Shown piece after piece: positions 43,505 to 52,491 of a stretch of 64,000 nt of DNA (position 1 is the first letter of the stretch; each line of letters begins with the position of its first letter). This stretch comes from Kiloniella sp. EL199 (lineage in GTDB: Bacteria; Pseudomonadota; Alphaproteobacteria; Kiloniellales; Kiloniellaceae): contig NZ_OMPU01000014.1 in NCBI RefSeq assembly GCF_900313065.1, positions 239,612-303,611 of the forward strand. Direction: 5' to 3'. A program made the position numbers and the translations under genes. The notes under the pieces were generated by a model. The model searched no databases and was not told the origin of the DNA. It saw only the letters and a list, made by a program, of their open reading frames with translations.

Positions 43505-45583
43505 ATGACAAAAATACCCTCGCGCAAAGCAAGAAAAAAAGACCCCTCCCAAGGCGGTAAACGCTCGGCAATGGCAGCGCATGAAGATTTGGATCAGACA
43601 GCTTCCAACAACCTGCTTGATACTGTTTCTGGCTTATCTGAGGAAACCATCAGTTGGGAAGCTGGATCACAGTCTGAAACTGAGCAGTCAGCAGGAACCA
43701 GTAATATAGAAATAGGAACGAGTGTTATTCTCGGTGTCGTCAAAACTCTACCGGGTTCCCCGGGTGTTTACAGAATGATGGACAGCGAGGGGAACCCTCT
43801 CTATGTAGGGAAAGCAAAGAACCTCAAGAAACGTGTTGTTTCTTATACCCGGGTTGACCAGCTTCCATATCGAATAAAGCGTATGGTTTCAGAGACCCGA
43901 TCTATGGAAATCGTACAGACCAATACCGAAGCCGAAGCCCTTTTGCTGGAAAGCAATCTCATCAAACGGCTTGCGCCACGTTACAATGTCTTGCTTAGAG
44001 ATGATAAATCATTTCCCTACATTCTGATTACTGGTGATCACGAGGCACCGCAGATCACAAAACATCGCGGAGCTCAAAAAAGAGAAGGTCAATATTATGG
44101 TCCCTTTGCCGATGCACGATCTGTAAATCAGACCATAACAGCATTGGAAAAAGCTTTCTTACTTCGCTCGTGCAGTGATGGGGTTTACACAAATCGCACT
44201 CGGCCTTGTCTGATGTATCAAATTAAACGTTGTTCAGCTCCCTGTGTTGGTCGCGTTTCCTTATCCAATTATGCCTCTCATGTACGTGAAGCAGAAAGCT
44301 ACCTAAGTGGTTCATCCTCGGATTTTCAAAAGGAAATGGCCGAGAAAATGCAAACTGCAGCAGAAGAGCAGGATTACGAACAGGCCGCAGTATACAGGGA
44401 CCGCATTCGTGCCCTTACGGCAATTCAATCCAAACAGGAAATCAACATTGCTGAGCTGGATGATGCAGATGTTTTTGCCCTTTTTGAAAAGGCCGGACAA
44501 TCCTGCATTCAAGTGTTTTTCTTTCGCGCAGGCCGAAACTATGGCAATCGTTCTTACTTTCCAAAGCATGATAAAACCATAGAAGCAGAGACTGTTCTCA
44601 CGTCATTTATTGCTCAGTTTTATGCAAACAAACCTGTCCCCAAGTTGGTGATGGTGAGCCACAAGTTGCCCGAAGCCTCAATCCTTGCCGAAGCCCTTGC
44701 GACAAAAGCCGGACGCCGCGTCGATGTCACACAGCCATCACGAGGTCCCAAAAGGAAACTTGTTGAAAACGCAACAGTCAATGCTCGTGAAGCCCTAGCT
44801 CGACGCATGGCAGAAAGCGCGAGCCAACGTCGCTTGCTGGAAGGCTTGTCTGATATGTTATTTCTGGAAGCAACGCCAGAACGGGTAGAAGTGTATGATA
44901 ACTCGCATACCCAAGGTTCAGAAGCTTACGGCGGAATGATTGTTGCCGGCCCCGAAGGCTTCATGAAAAAAGCCTATCGAAAATTTAAAATTCGCGGCGA
45001 TAAACCCCAGGAAGATCAAGGCGAAGAAGCCTCTGCCACCTATCAGGCAGGTGACGACTACGCCATGATGCGAGAAGTTTTAACCCGCAGGCTCTCAAGA
45101 AGCCTAAAGGAAGATCCTGATCGGCAGACGGATCAATGGCCTGACCTCTTGATACTCGACGGGGGACAAGGACAGTTATCAGTTGGCATAGAAGTTCTGG
45201 AAGAACTTGGGCTCACAGACATTCCGATCGTAGCCATTGCGAAAGGGCAAGACCGAAACGCCGGGCGTGAAAGAATTTTCCTTCCCAATCGCCCTTCGTT
45301 CCTCGTCGATCCAAAGGACCCGGTACTATACTTCATTCAACGTCTGCGAGATGAAGCCCACCGCTACGCCATAGAAACCCATCGTAAAGGTCGCACCAAT
45401 GCGCGTTTGAAATCGGCCCTTGATGGTGTGCCTGGAATTGGTGCCAAACGTAAAAAAGCACTATTGTTCCGTTTTGGCTCAGCAGATGCTGTTGCCCGTG
45501 CAGGTGTAGAAGATCTGGCTACGGTAGAGGGAATCAGCCGTGTCGTGGCACAGTCAATTTATGACCATTTCAACACCGAATAA
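43505..45583 (+). CDS. uvrC: Excinuclease ABC subunit C
   Basis: UvrC makes both cuts beside a lesion in nucleotide-excision repair. The GIY-YIG domain is seen in LPGSPGVYRMMDSEGNPLYVGKAKNLKKRV (about 80-110). The Cys-containing segment RPCLMYQIKRCSAPCVG, a UVR motif near 275-310, an RNase H-like endonuclease domain (EVYDNSHTQGSEAYGGMIV, LLILDGGQGQLSVG) and C-terminal helix-hairpin-helix motifs (LDGVPGIGAKRKKALLFRFGS) follow. About 75 extra polar residues precede the GIY-YIG domain, making it 692 residues against about 610 in E. coli. It has an SOS operator. In many alphaproteobacteria pgsA follows; here the Moco genes do. Confidence 0.96.
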   Translation: MTKIPSRKARKKDPSQGGKRSAMAAHEDLDQTASNNLLDTVSGLSEETISWEAGSQSETEQSAGTSNIEIGTSVILGVVKTLPGSPGVYRMMDSEGNPLYVGKAKNLKKRVVSYTRVDQLPYRIKRMVSETRSMEIVQTNTEAEALLLESNLIKRLAPRYNVLLRDDKSFPYILITGDHEAPQITKHRGAQKREGQYYGPFADARSVNQTITALEKAFLLRSCSDGVYTNRTRPCLMYQIKRCSAPCVGRVSLSNYASHVREAESYLSGSSSDFQKEMAEKMQTAAEEQDYEQAAVYRDRIRALTAIQSKQEINIAELDDADVFALFEKAGQSCIQVFFFRAGRNYGNRSYFPKHDKTIEAETVLTSFIAQFYANKPVPKLVMVSHKLPEASILAEALATKAGRRVDVTQPSRGPKRKLVENATVNAREALARRMAESASQRRLLEGLSDMLFLEATPERVEVYDNSHTQGSEAYGGMIVAGPEGFMKKAYRKFKIRGDKPQEDQGEEASATYQAGDDYAMMREVLTRRLSRSLKEDPDRQTDQWPDLLILDGGQGQLSVGIEVLEELGLTDIPIVAIAKGQDRNAGRERIFLPNRPSFLVDPKDPVLYFIQRLRDEAHRYAIETHRKGRTNARLKSALDGVPGIGAKRKKALLFRFGSADAVARAGVEDLATVEGISRVVAQSIYDHFNTE

Positions 45584-45707
45584 CTTTCTATCCCGCAGCG
45601 TCTTATTCCGTGGTCGCCATCACCTTATTTGATCTATAACATAGCAACCGCCTTATCCAGGCATTATATAGCTTGTAATAACTTACCAACACGTCAGAGG
45701 ATTTATT

Positions 45708-46229
45708 ATGAAGGTTTTTGGCCTTGCAGGTTGGAGCGGTAGCGGCAAGACAACTCTTCTCAAGCAGTTGATCCCGGTTTTCGTCAAGCGCGGCTTAAAG
45801 GTTTCAACATTAAAGCATGCGCACCACAAATTTGACGTCGACAAACCTGGCAAAGATTCTTACGAACACCGCGAGGCTGGTGCCAGTGAAGTTATGATTT
45901 CATCAGGAAACCGTTGGGCTCTGATGCACGAACTGCGGGATGAAAAAGAGCCAACACTGGAAGAGTTAATCCCCCATATGACCCCCGTGGACATTCTTTT
46001 AATCGAAGGGTTTAAGAGGGAAAGTCATAAAAAACTGGAAATTTTCCGTCCGGCACTTGGCAAGCGCATGCTTCACAAAGATGACCCCAACATTATCGGG
46101 ATTGCAACAGATGACGAAGAAATAGATACCTCACTGCCTGTAACAAGTCTCAACGACATTGAAGCTATCGCTGATTTCATCTGCTTGTCCTGCGATCTAC
46201 ATGACAAAATCAGAAAGGCCGCGGACTAA
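45708..46229 (+). CDS. mobB: Molybdopterin-guanine dinucleotide biosynthesis adaptor MobB
   Basis: A 173-residue GTP-binding protein that assists MobA in attaching GMP to molybdopterin. Walker A is GWSGSGKTT at residues 8-16; LKHAHHKFDVDKPGKDSYEHREAGA and LIEGFKRESHKKLEIFRP are typical MobB blocks. It heads the Moco operon: its stop codon overlaps the moeA start by 1 bp (TAATG). No mobA is in the window. Confidence 0.93.
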   Translation: MKVFGLAGWSGSGKTTLLKQLIPVFVKRGLKVSTLKHAHHKFDVDKPGKDSYEHREAGASEVMISSGNRWALMHELRDEKEPTLEELIPHMTPVDILLIEGFKRESHKKLEIFRPALGKRMLHKDDPNIIGIATDDEEIDTSLPVTSLNDIEAIADFICLSCDLHDKIRKAAD

Positions 46230-47488
46230 TGGCCCAGCTTTCAGATGATTGTTTCGCTCACGGCGGCAAGTTAATGACAACTGCCGAAGCCCTTTCCCTG
46301 CTGGAAGAAAAGCTTAAATGCATTACTGAAACAGAAACAATATCTGTTGTTGAGGCTTTAGGCCGAATATTAGCTGAAAATATTGTCTCACCTTGCAACG
46401 TCCCCCCGCATGACAATTCTGCCGTTGATGGCTATGCTGTATGTTTTGAAGATCTAAGCCATACATCTGCAACCATTTTGCCAATTAGTGATCGTATAAC
46501 CGCCGGAAGTCACGTTAGAGAAACTCTTCGCAAAGGCACTGCAGCACGAATTTTTACCGGCGCTTCCATGCCACTGGGCGCAGATACTGTACTAATGCAG
46601 GAAGACTGCACGCTTGAAGGAGCCGACAAAGTCTCTATTCCCGTTGGCATCAAGCCAGGATCAAATAGAAGGTTTGCTGGTGAAGATGTAGAGAAAGAAT
46701 CTGTTATTTTCGCTGCAGGACGCACAATACGGCCACAGGATATGGGGTTGATTTCTGCAGTCGGCATATCGACCATAAAAGTACGTAAATCTCTTCGCGT
46801 TGCTTTTTTCTCTACAGGCGATGAGCTTAAAAGCCCCGGAACACCATTAGAAAGCGGGCAAGTCTACGATTCAAATCGCTATACAATAAACGGCTTGTTA
46901 AAAAATCTGGGCTGTAACGTAACAGATCTTGGTATTCTTCCCGATAAGCCTGACCTTATTCACAAGGCGCTCAAGAACACGATTAATCAATATGATCTCG
47001 TTCTGACATCGGGAGGTGTATCTGTTGGTGAAGAAGACCATGTAAAGCAGATTGTCGAATCTTTGGGATCACTCCACGCCTGGCGACTGGCAATCAAACC
47101 CGGCCGACCTATTGCGTTGGGCCAGATAGGATCAACTGCTTTTGTCGGACTCCCCGGCAACCCTGTGGCTGTCATTGTCACCTTCTCAAACTTTGTCCGC
47201 CCACTGATCAATTTACTTTCCGGCGCATCAAATACACAGCCCAAGGTATTTCCTGTTATTGCCGCCTTTTCCCATAAGAAGAAAAAAGATCGCAAAGAAT
47301 GGGTCCGTGTCCATCTGAAAGAAAACCTTGAAGGACATTTGGAAGCACATAAGTATCCAAAAGAGGGTGCTGGCATTCTCTCATCAGTTTGTCATTCCGA
47401 TGGCTTTGCCGTTCTTGGCGAAGATATATTATCCATCAAACCGGGAGACATGATTTCCTATTTGCCATTTAACGAGGTTGCTTTATGA
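46229..47488 (+). CDS. moeA: Molybdopterin molybdenumtransferase MoeA
   Basis: MoeA inserts molybdenum into adenylylated molybdopterin. The 419-residue protein has HDNSAVDGYAV, TGASMPLGADTVLMQED, FSTGDELKSPGTPLESGQVYDSNRY, TSGGVSVGEEDHVKQ and GLPGNPVAVIVTF, all family signatures. The start overlaps the mobB stop, and the end overlaps moaD by 4 bp (ATGA), so translation is coupled. An alternative in-frame ATG lies at residue 16. Confidence 0.95.
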   Translation: MAQLSDDCFAHGGKLMTTAEALSLLEEKLKCITETETISVVEALGRILAENIVSPCNVPPHDNSAVDGYAVCFEDLSHTSATILPISDRITAGSHVRETLRKGTAARIFTGASMPLGADTVLMQEDCTLEGADKVSIPVGIKPGSNRRFAGEDVEKESVIFAAGRTIRPQDMGLISAVGISTIKVRKSLRVAFFSTGDELKSPGTPLESGQVYDSNRYTINGLLKNLGCNVTDLGILPDKPDLIHKALKNTINQYDLVLTSGGVSVGEEDHVKQIVESLGSLHAWRLAIKPGRPIALGQIGSTAFVGLPGNPVAVIVTFSNFVRPLINLLSGASNTQPKVFPVIAAFSHKKKKDRKEWVRVHLKENLEGHLEAHKYPKEGAGILSSVCHSDGFAVLGEDILSIKPGDMISYLPFNEVAL

Positions 47489-47736
47489 AAATTCTCTACT
47501 TTGCCTGGTTAAGAACCACAATTGGCAAATCTTACGAGGAAATTTCGCCTCCTGACACTGTCAGAACCGTGGAGAACCTTCTCGATTGGCTACCCTCCCT
47601 TGGTGAAGATTATTCTATCATCCAAGAGAAAAGAGACCTCTTACGTATCGCGATTAATCAGGAATATGCCAATCTTGAGCAGAAAATTAAGCAAGGTGAT
47701 GAAATAGCCCTCTTCCCACCAGTAACCGGGGGATAA
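47485..47736 (+). CDS. moaD: Molybdopterin synthase sulfur-carrier subunit MoaD
   Basis: An 83-residue ubiquitin-fold protein that carries the thiocarboxylate sulfur used for the dithiolene of molybdopterin. It ends in the required Gly-Gly (LFPPVTGG). It overlaps moeA by 4 bp and is 2 bp before moaE, its partner subunit. Confidence 0.95.
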   Translation: MKILYFAWLRTTIGKSYEEISPPDTVRTVENLLDWLPSLGEDYSIIQEKRDLLRIAINQEYANLEQKIKQGDEIALFPPVTGG

Positions 47737-47738
47737 AA

Positions 47739-48191
47739 ATGATCAGGGTACAGGAAAGCGATTTTGATGTCGGACAGGAGATTAAAAACCTCACCAATGG
47801 AAATCATGCCATCGGTGGTGTTGCCTCTTTTCTAGGTCTTGTCCGAGACATAGCAAGTGACGAAGAAATATCAGCCATGACGCTCGAGCACTATCCCGGA
47901 ATGACCGAGAAAATGCTCGAAGAAATAGAAGCCGAAGCAAATCGTCGTTGGGAACTTGATGCCAGCTTGATTATCCATCGCTATGGACGCATGGAACCGG
48001 GCGAACAGATCGTTTTGGTTATCACCTGTAGCAAACATCGCAAAGCAGCTTTCGAGAGCTGTGAATTCCTGATGGATTATTTAAAGACAAAAGCCCCTTT
48101 TTGGAAACTTGAAGAAACACCAGAAGGCGGCAAATGGGTGGATGCACGCGATAGTGATGACACCGCAGCATCCCGCTGGATAGAAACGTAA
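47739..48191 (+). CDS. moaE: Molybdopterin synthase catalytic subunit MoaE
   Basis: A 150-residue subunit that, as a heterotetramer with MoaD, turns precursor Z (cPMP) into molybdopterin. GGVASFLGLVRD, MTLEHYPGMTEKMLEEI, RYGRMEPGEQIVLVI, SKHRKAAFESCEFLMDYLKTKAPFWKLE are characteristic; the last segment holds the catalytic lysines. It is the last gene of the Moco run. Confidence 0.95.
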   Translation: MIRVQESDFDVGQEIKNLTNGNHAIGGVASFLGLVRDIASDEEISAMTLEHYPGMTEKMLEEIEAEANRRWELDASLIIHRYGRMEPGEQIVLVITCSKHRKAAFESCEFLMDYLKTKAPFWKLEETPEGGKWVDARDSDDTAASRWIET

Positions 48192-48265
48192 TTTCTTAAC
48201 AGCAGCCATAAAGATAGCCCCATATCAATGAAGCACGGTGCTATTTTTATAATGTTTTTCTCTTG

Positions 48266-48299
48266 TAATGCCCCGGTAAATTTAATGCCCAGTAAATTT
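48266..48299. repeat. Imperfect 17-18-bp tandem repeat at the ilvE end
   Basis: TAATGCCCCGGTAAATTT (48266-48283) is followed by TAATGCCCAGTAAATTT (48283-48299), differing by two positions. It overlaps the stop codon of ilvE. Confidence 0.75.
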
Positions 48300-49245
48300 A
48301 TACAGCAGGCGCACGAACCAACTGGTCATAAGCCAGTAAAAAATCTTTTGTTACCTCGCCGGGAGTGAACTTATAATCACCGATTTCGGAAACAGGAGTT
48401 ACTTCAACCGCAGTCCCTGTCAGGAAAACTTCCTGCGTTTGTGCGAGCTCTTCTGGCATAATAGACCGCTCAACAACGTCATAGCCTTTTTGTTTGGCCA
48501 AATCGATTACAGTACGCCGCGTAATCCCATCAAGAAAACAGTCCGCAATTGGCGTGTGAAGTTTCCCGTCCTGTACCAAAAAGACATTAGCGCCTGTCGC
48601 TTCTGCAATTTGTCCCCTGTAATCAAGCATCAAGGCATCATTATACCCCTTTGCTTCTGCAGTATGTTTGGACAATGTCGCAATCATGTACAGTCCCGCA
48701 GCTTTGGAATGAACCGGTGCCGTAGCTGGATCAGGACGGCGCCACTCTGCGAAATCCAGACGAATACCTTTCAAGCGATCTTCCGGAGAAAAATACGACG
48801 GCCAATCCCAAGCGGCGATCGCGACATGAATTCGGGATTTTTGTGCAGAAACGGCCATCATTTCGCTCCCTCGCCAGGCGACTGGTCGTAAATAGCCATC
48901 AACGATGTTATTTGCATCCAGAACTTTTTGCGAAGCCTGGTGAAGCTCCTCAACCGAATAAGGAATATCAAACCCGAGGAGTTTTCCTGAATTGATCAGT
49001 CGTTCATGGTGCTCCTGCATTTTGAAGATACGTCCATTATAGGAACGCTCGCCTTCAAAAACACTGCTTCCGTAATGGAGGCCATGACTGAGAATATGAA
49101 TCTTGGCCTCACGCCAGGGAATGATTTCACCATTGTACCAGATAAAACCGTCGCGATCATCAAATGGAAGCATAGCCATAGCTTTCATGTTAAAGGTGGT
49201 ATAGAGTTTGTTTTCACGATATTTCCATAACATTACGCATGACAT
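48298..49245 (-). CDS. ilvE: Branched-chain amino acid aminotransferase
   Basis: IlvE makes valine, leucine and isoleucine from their keto acids. The fold-type IV core shows YNGEIIPWREAKIHILSHGLHYGSSVFEGERSYNG, the PLP lysine in VHSKAAGLYM, and MLDYRGQIAEATGANVFLV and LDGITRRTVIDLA. From the first ATG it has 315 residues, about 22 of which are extra; ATGs at 49188 and 49179 (MAMLPFDDRDGFIWY) look more natural, but no clear Shine-Dalgarno decides. It is divergent from the MarR gene. Confidence 0.92.
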   Translation of the reverse strand: MSCVMLWKYRENKLYTTFNMKAMAMLPFDDRDGFIWYNGEIIPWREAKIHILSHGLHYGSSVFEGERSYNGRIFKMQEHHERLINSGKLLGFDIPYSVEELHQASQKVLDANNIVDGYLRPVAWRGSEMMAVSAQKSRIHVAIAAWDWPSYFSPEDRLKGIRLDFAEWRRPDPATAPVHSKAAGLYMIATLSKHTAEAKGYNDALMLDYRGQIAEATGANVFLVQDGKLHTPIADCFLDGITRRTVIDLAKQKGYDVVERSIMPEELAQTQEVFLTGTAVEVTPVSEIGDYKFTPGEVTKDFLLAYDQLVRAPAV

Positions 49246-49362
49246 CAGTTGCTTAAGAAGATGGAAGTAACGTAATTTTATTACAAGAACAGGTGATTGG
49301 TTGACATTTTTGACTAGAAAATCACAAACAATAGATAATACTAATTCAACAGATAAGTCAAC

Positions 49363-49869
49363 ATGACTGACATAAAATCCGGCCCAAACCCTCTTTTCCT
49401 TCGAACAGATGAAATTATGCAGGCAATTGAGTTGTTGTTTTTTGCATATAGAGATTTCACAGGGGAGCCCGACGAATTACTGGCTGAGTATGGTTTTGGA
49501 CGCGCCCACCACAGAGTAATACACTTTGTTGGACGCCACCCGGGCATGACAGTGAGTGAGCTGTTATCGATTCTGCAGATTACGAAACAATCCTTATCCC
49601 GGGTTCTGTCTCAACTGGTTTCTGAGGGTTTTATCAAACAAACGCCAGGAGTAATTGATCGCCGACAACGATTATTAAAGCTTACCGAAAAAGGGCTAGA
49701 GCTGGATGAAAAGCTTTTTAATGTTCAACGACAGAGGATAGTCAAAGCCTATAAAGAATCTGGCGTAGAAGCTGTTGCAGGGTTCAGGTCTGTTCTGATG
49801 AATATGATGGAAGAAAGTGATCGTACCCGCTTTTCAAAGAAGGGTTCCTCCCCCTCTACTCGACGCTAA
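49363..49869 (+). CDS. MarR-family regulator, PetP-like
   Basis: A 168-residue winged-helix regulator with the MarR pattern LLAEYGFGRAHHRVIHFVGRHPGMTVSELLSILQITKQSLSRVLSQLVSEGFIKQ. The N-terminal sequence IMQAIELLFFAYRDFTGEPDELL is typical of PetP, which with PetR lies upstream of the cytochrome bc1 operon in Rhodobacter. The neighbour order ilvE-marR-OmpR type regulator-kinase supports this, but petABC is absent. Its ligand is unknown. Confidence 0.82.
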   Translation: MTDIKSGPNPLFLRTDEIMQAIELLFFAYRDFTGEPDELLAEYGFGRAHHRVIHFVGRHPGMTVSELLSILQITKQSLSRVLSQLVSEGFIKQTPGVIDRRQRLLKLTEKGLELDEKLFNVQRQRIVKAYKESGVEAVAGFRSVLMNMMEESDRTRFSKKGSSPSTRR

Positions 49870-49953
49870 AGTTCATTAAAACTTTAACGACAATAGATTT
49901 GGTTTCAAAATTAAGATCTGTGCATACGAAAGCGACACGCTATACTGTAAGAC

Positions 49954-50649
49954 ATGAATGATATTTGCCCGCACTTACTGGTCGTTGATGATGACGATAG
50001 ACTCCGTGAACTCCTCCGGAAGTTTCTGACGGATCAAGGCTTTATGGTCACTGCCGCTTCAAGTGCAGAAGAAGCCAGATCAAAGTTGGCATCCCTGTCA
50101 TTCGATCTATTGATCCTCGATATTATGATGCCTGGCGAAAGCGGGCTGGAGCTTACCAAATCCTTACGAGAAAAGGATGATGTTCCCATCTTGCTTCTAA
50201 CAGCGATGGGGGAAACAAGTGATCGTATTAACGGATTGGAAGTCGGGGCTGATGATTACCTGTCAAAACCCTTTGAACCAAGAGAGCTTGTTTTACGTAT
50301 AAATGCGATTCTAAAGCGCATACAAACGACTGCTCCCATCACAGAACTTTCAACAGAGAACGTTGTTTTTGGGTCTTTCAGGTTTGATGTTCGCAAATCT
50401 CAACTCTGGAATAATGACGAGTTCATTCATCTGACCGATGTAGAGGCAACCCTGTTAAAAACCTTGGCTCAACAGGCAGGGACTGCTGTCGGACGCGATG
50501 ACTTGATTGAGAATGGACCAGAGCTTTCCAATACGCGAAGTGTAGATGTGCAGGTAACTCGCCTGCGTCGCAAGATTGAACAGGATCCCAAATATCCCCG
50601 TTTTCTTCAAACAATCCGCGGCGTCGGATACATTCTGAAAACCGATTAA
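49954..50649 (+). CDS. OmpR-family response regulator, PetR-like
   Basis: A 231-residue regulator with a receiver domain (VVDDDDRLRELLRKF; Asp56 in LLILDIMMPGESG; Lys105 in DDYLSKPFEPREL) and an OmpR-type winged helix (SVDVQVTRLRRKIEQDPKYPRFLQTIRGVGYILK). The downstream kinase gene overlaps its stop by 1 bp (TAATG), so the two are translationally coupled. With the upstream MarR gene the set resembles petP-petR. Confidence 0.9.
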   Translation: MNDICPHLLVVDDDDRLRELLRKFLTDQGFMVTAASSAEEARSKLASLSFDLLILDIMMPGESGLELTKSLREKDDVPILLLTAMGETSDRINGLEVGADDYLSKPFEPRELVLRINAILKRIQTTAPITELSTENVVFGSFRFDVRKSQLWNNDEFIHLTDVEATLLKTLAQQAGTAVGRDDLIENGPELSNTRSVDVQVTRLRRKIEQDPKYPRFLQTIRGVGYILKTD

Positions 50650-52061
50650 TGACCAGCGCACCATTAAAAGAAACCTTTCTTGATGAAGAAGAAACGAGCC
50701 TTCAAAAAAGAAAACATCCTTTCTTTCTAAAACGATTTCTTCCCAAGTCTCTTCTCGGTCGATCCCTTATCATTATTATCACTCCCCTACTACTGGTACA
50801 GGCCATTTCAGTGTGGGTTTTTTATGATCGACACTATCAGACGGTTACCAAACGTCTGGCACAAGGCATAGCTGGTGATATTGCAACGGCTATCTTACTT
50901 CTTGAGGATGCAGAAACACCTTATGCAAAAGCCAATGTTTTCCAGCTTATGCAAAAAACAGCGGACTTGTCTCTCACACTCCATCACGGGATTGAGTTGC
51001 CACCCGTTCACTGGCGACCAGGGTGGTCCGTTCTGGAGCAGCGCCTTGACCAGGCCATTAATGATCAACTCATTAAAAACCTGCAAAAAGACTATCGTTA
51101 TGAAATCGATACCACCAGCCTAGCTGATCAAGTGAAGATACAAATAGAGTTGAAAAATGCTATATTATTGGTCCTTGTCCCCAGTAAACGGCTTTTCACC
51201 TCAACGACCTATCTTGTCATACTCTGGATGGTTGGGTCATCGGTTATTACTTTTGGCGTTGCCGTTATCTTCATGCGTAATCAGGTCCGTCCGATCCAAC
51301 GCCTTGCCCGAGCTGCAGAGAGTTTTGGTAAAGGCCGTGATGTAAAAGGTTTCAAACCCGAAGGGGCAACAGAAGTCAGACAAGCTTCCGGTGCGTTCAT
51401 CCGCATGAGATCACGGATAAAGCGACAGGTTGAACATCGCATGGCCATGCTTGCTGGTGTGAGCCACGACCTGAGAACACCGCTCACCAGAATGAAACTT
51501 CAATTAGCTATGTCAGGACAGTCTGAAGATACAAAAAACCTTCAGGTTGACGTCTCTGAAATGGAAAAGATGATTGATGGCTACCTTGCCTTTGCCCGTG
51601 GAGAAGGTCGAGAACAAACCGCAACATACAACGTTTCCGCCCTGTTAAAAGGCTTGATGCGGCAACTAAGCTTCAACAACAATCCTATTGATTTACATAT
51701 CGAGCAAGAAATCAATATTCAGCTTCGGCAGGAAAACTTCAAGCGCGCGATTAGCAATCTGGTTACGAACGCACAACGCTATGGCAGTCATGTAATGGTT
51801 TGTGTCAGAAAGAAATCAAAAGACACAGACGAACTTCTTGAAATAACCATTGATGATGATGGCCCCGGCATTCCAGAAGAACACAGGAAAAATGTTCTCA
51901 AACCCTTCTTTCGATTAGAACAATCACGGAACCAGGCAACTGGCGGCGTTGGATTAGGTCTCTCAATCGCCAATGACATTATCAGTAATCATGGCGGAGA
52001 TCTTTCATTGGAAGATGCCCCCGGAGGTGGATTACGCGCAAGAATTTCTCTTCCTTTTTAG
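50649..52061 (+). CDS. EnvZ-type sensor histidine kinase
   Basis: A 470-residue inner-membrane kinase. Two membrane helices (about 38-58 and 188-208) border a periplasmic domain of about 130 residues. A HAMP linker (NQVRPIQRLARAAESFGKG) precedes the dimerisation helix with His273 in AGVSHDLRTPLTRMKLQLAM, like EnvZ. The ATPase has NLVTNAQRYG, DDGPGIPEEHR and GGVGLGLSIANDI. It overlaps the upstream regulator gene and should phosphorylate it. The signal is unknown. Confidence 0.9.
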   Translation: MTSAPLKETFLDEEETSLQKRKHPFFLKRFLPKSLLGRSLIIIITPLLLVQAISVWVFYDRHYQTVTKRLAQGIAGDIATAILLLEDAETPYAKANVFQLMQKTADLSLTLHHGIELPPVHWRPGWSVLEQRLDQAINDQLIKNLQKDYRYEIDTTSLADQVKIQIELKNAILLVLVPSKRLFTSTTYLVILWMVGSSVITFGVAVIFMRNQVRPIQRLARAAESFGKGRDVKGFKPEGATEVRQASGAFIRMRSRIKRQVEHRMAMLAGVSHDLRTPLTRMKLQLAMSGQSEDTKNLQVDVSEMEKMIDGYLAFARGEGREQTATYNVSALLKGLMRQLSFNNNPIDLHIEQEINIQLRQENFKRAISNLVTNAQRYGSHVMVCVRKKSKDTDELLEITIDDDGPGIPEEHRKNVLKPFFRLEQSRNQATGGVGLGLSIANDIISNHGGDLSLEDAPGGGLRARISLPF

Positions 52062-52084
52062 CGCTTATATATCTCCGCTATATT

Positions 52085-52426
52085 TTAGTGCATTCTGCTT
52101 CCATTAGGTACTTTATGGTCAGGAGCAAGCAAAACAATCCCCTCCTCCTCATCCAAAGCACCAAGAACAAGAATTTCCGACAGAAACGTGCCAATCTGGC
52201 GAGGTGGAAAATTCACAACAGCCATGACCTGTCTTCCAACAAGAGCTTCGGGTGTATAATGATCGGTAATTTGAGCAGATGATTTACGGACACCTATTTC
52301 TTCCCCAAAATCCACCCAAAGCTTGATCGCCGGACGACGAGCTTCAGGATAAGGTTGAGCATCAATAACAGTTCCAGCTCTGATATCAACTTTCAGAAAA
52401 TCATCAAACGTCAATTCGTTACTCAT
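52085..52426 (-). CDS. csaA: CsaA-like tRNA-binding-domain protein
   Basis: A 113-residue homodimeric OB-fold protein (CsaA) related to the tRNA-binding domain of methionyl-tRNA synthetase; in Bacillus it acts as a chaperone in protein export. Family blocks are FLKVDIRAGTVIDAQPYPEARRPAIKLWVDFG, SSAQITDHYTPEALVGRQVMAVVNFPPRQIG and the C-terminal VPNGSRMH. It converges on the kinase gene with a 23-bp gap. Confidence 0.9.
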   Translation of the reverse strand: MSNELTFDDFLKVDIRAGTVIDAQPYPEARRPAIKLWVDFGEEIGVRKSSAQITDHYTPEALVGRQVMAVVNFPPRQIGTFLSEILVLGALDEEEGIVLLAPDHKVPNGSRMH

Positions 52427-52491
52427 ATAACTTATTCCCTCAATAGATAGAGCAAAATAATTATACGTAACGCATTGAAAAGCAAGAAAGC

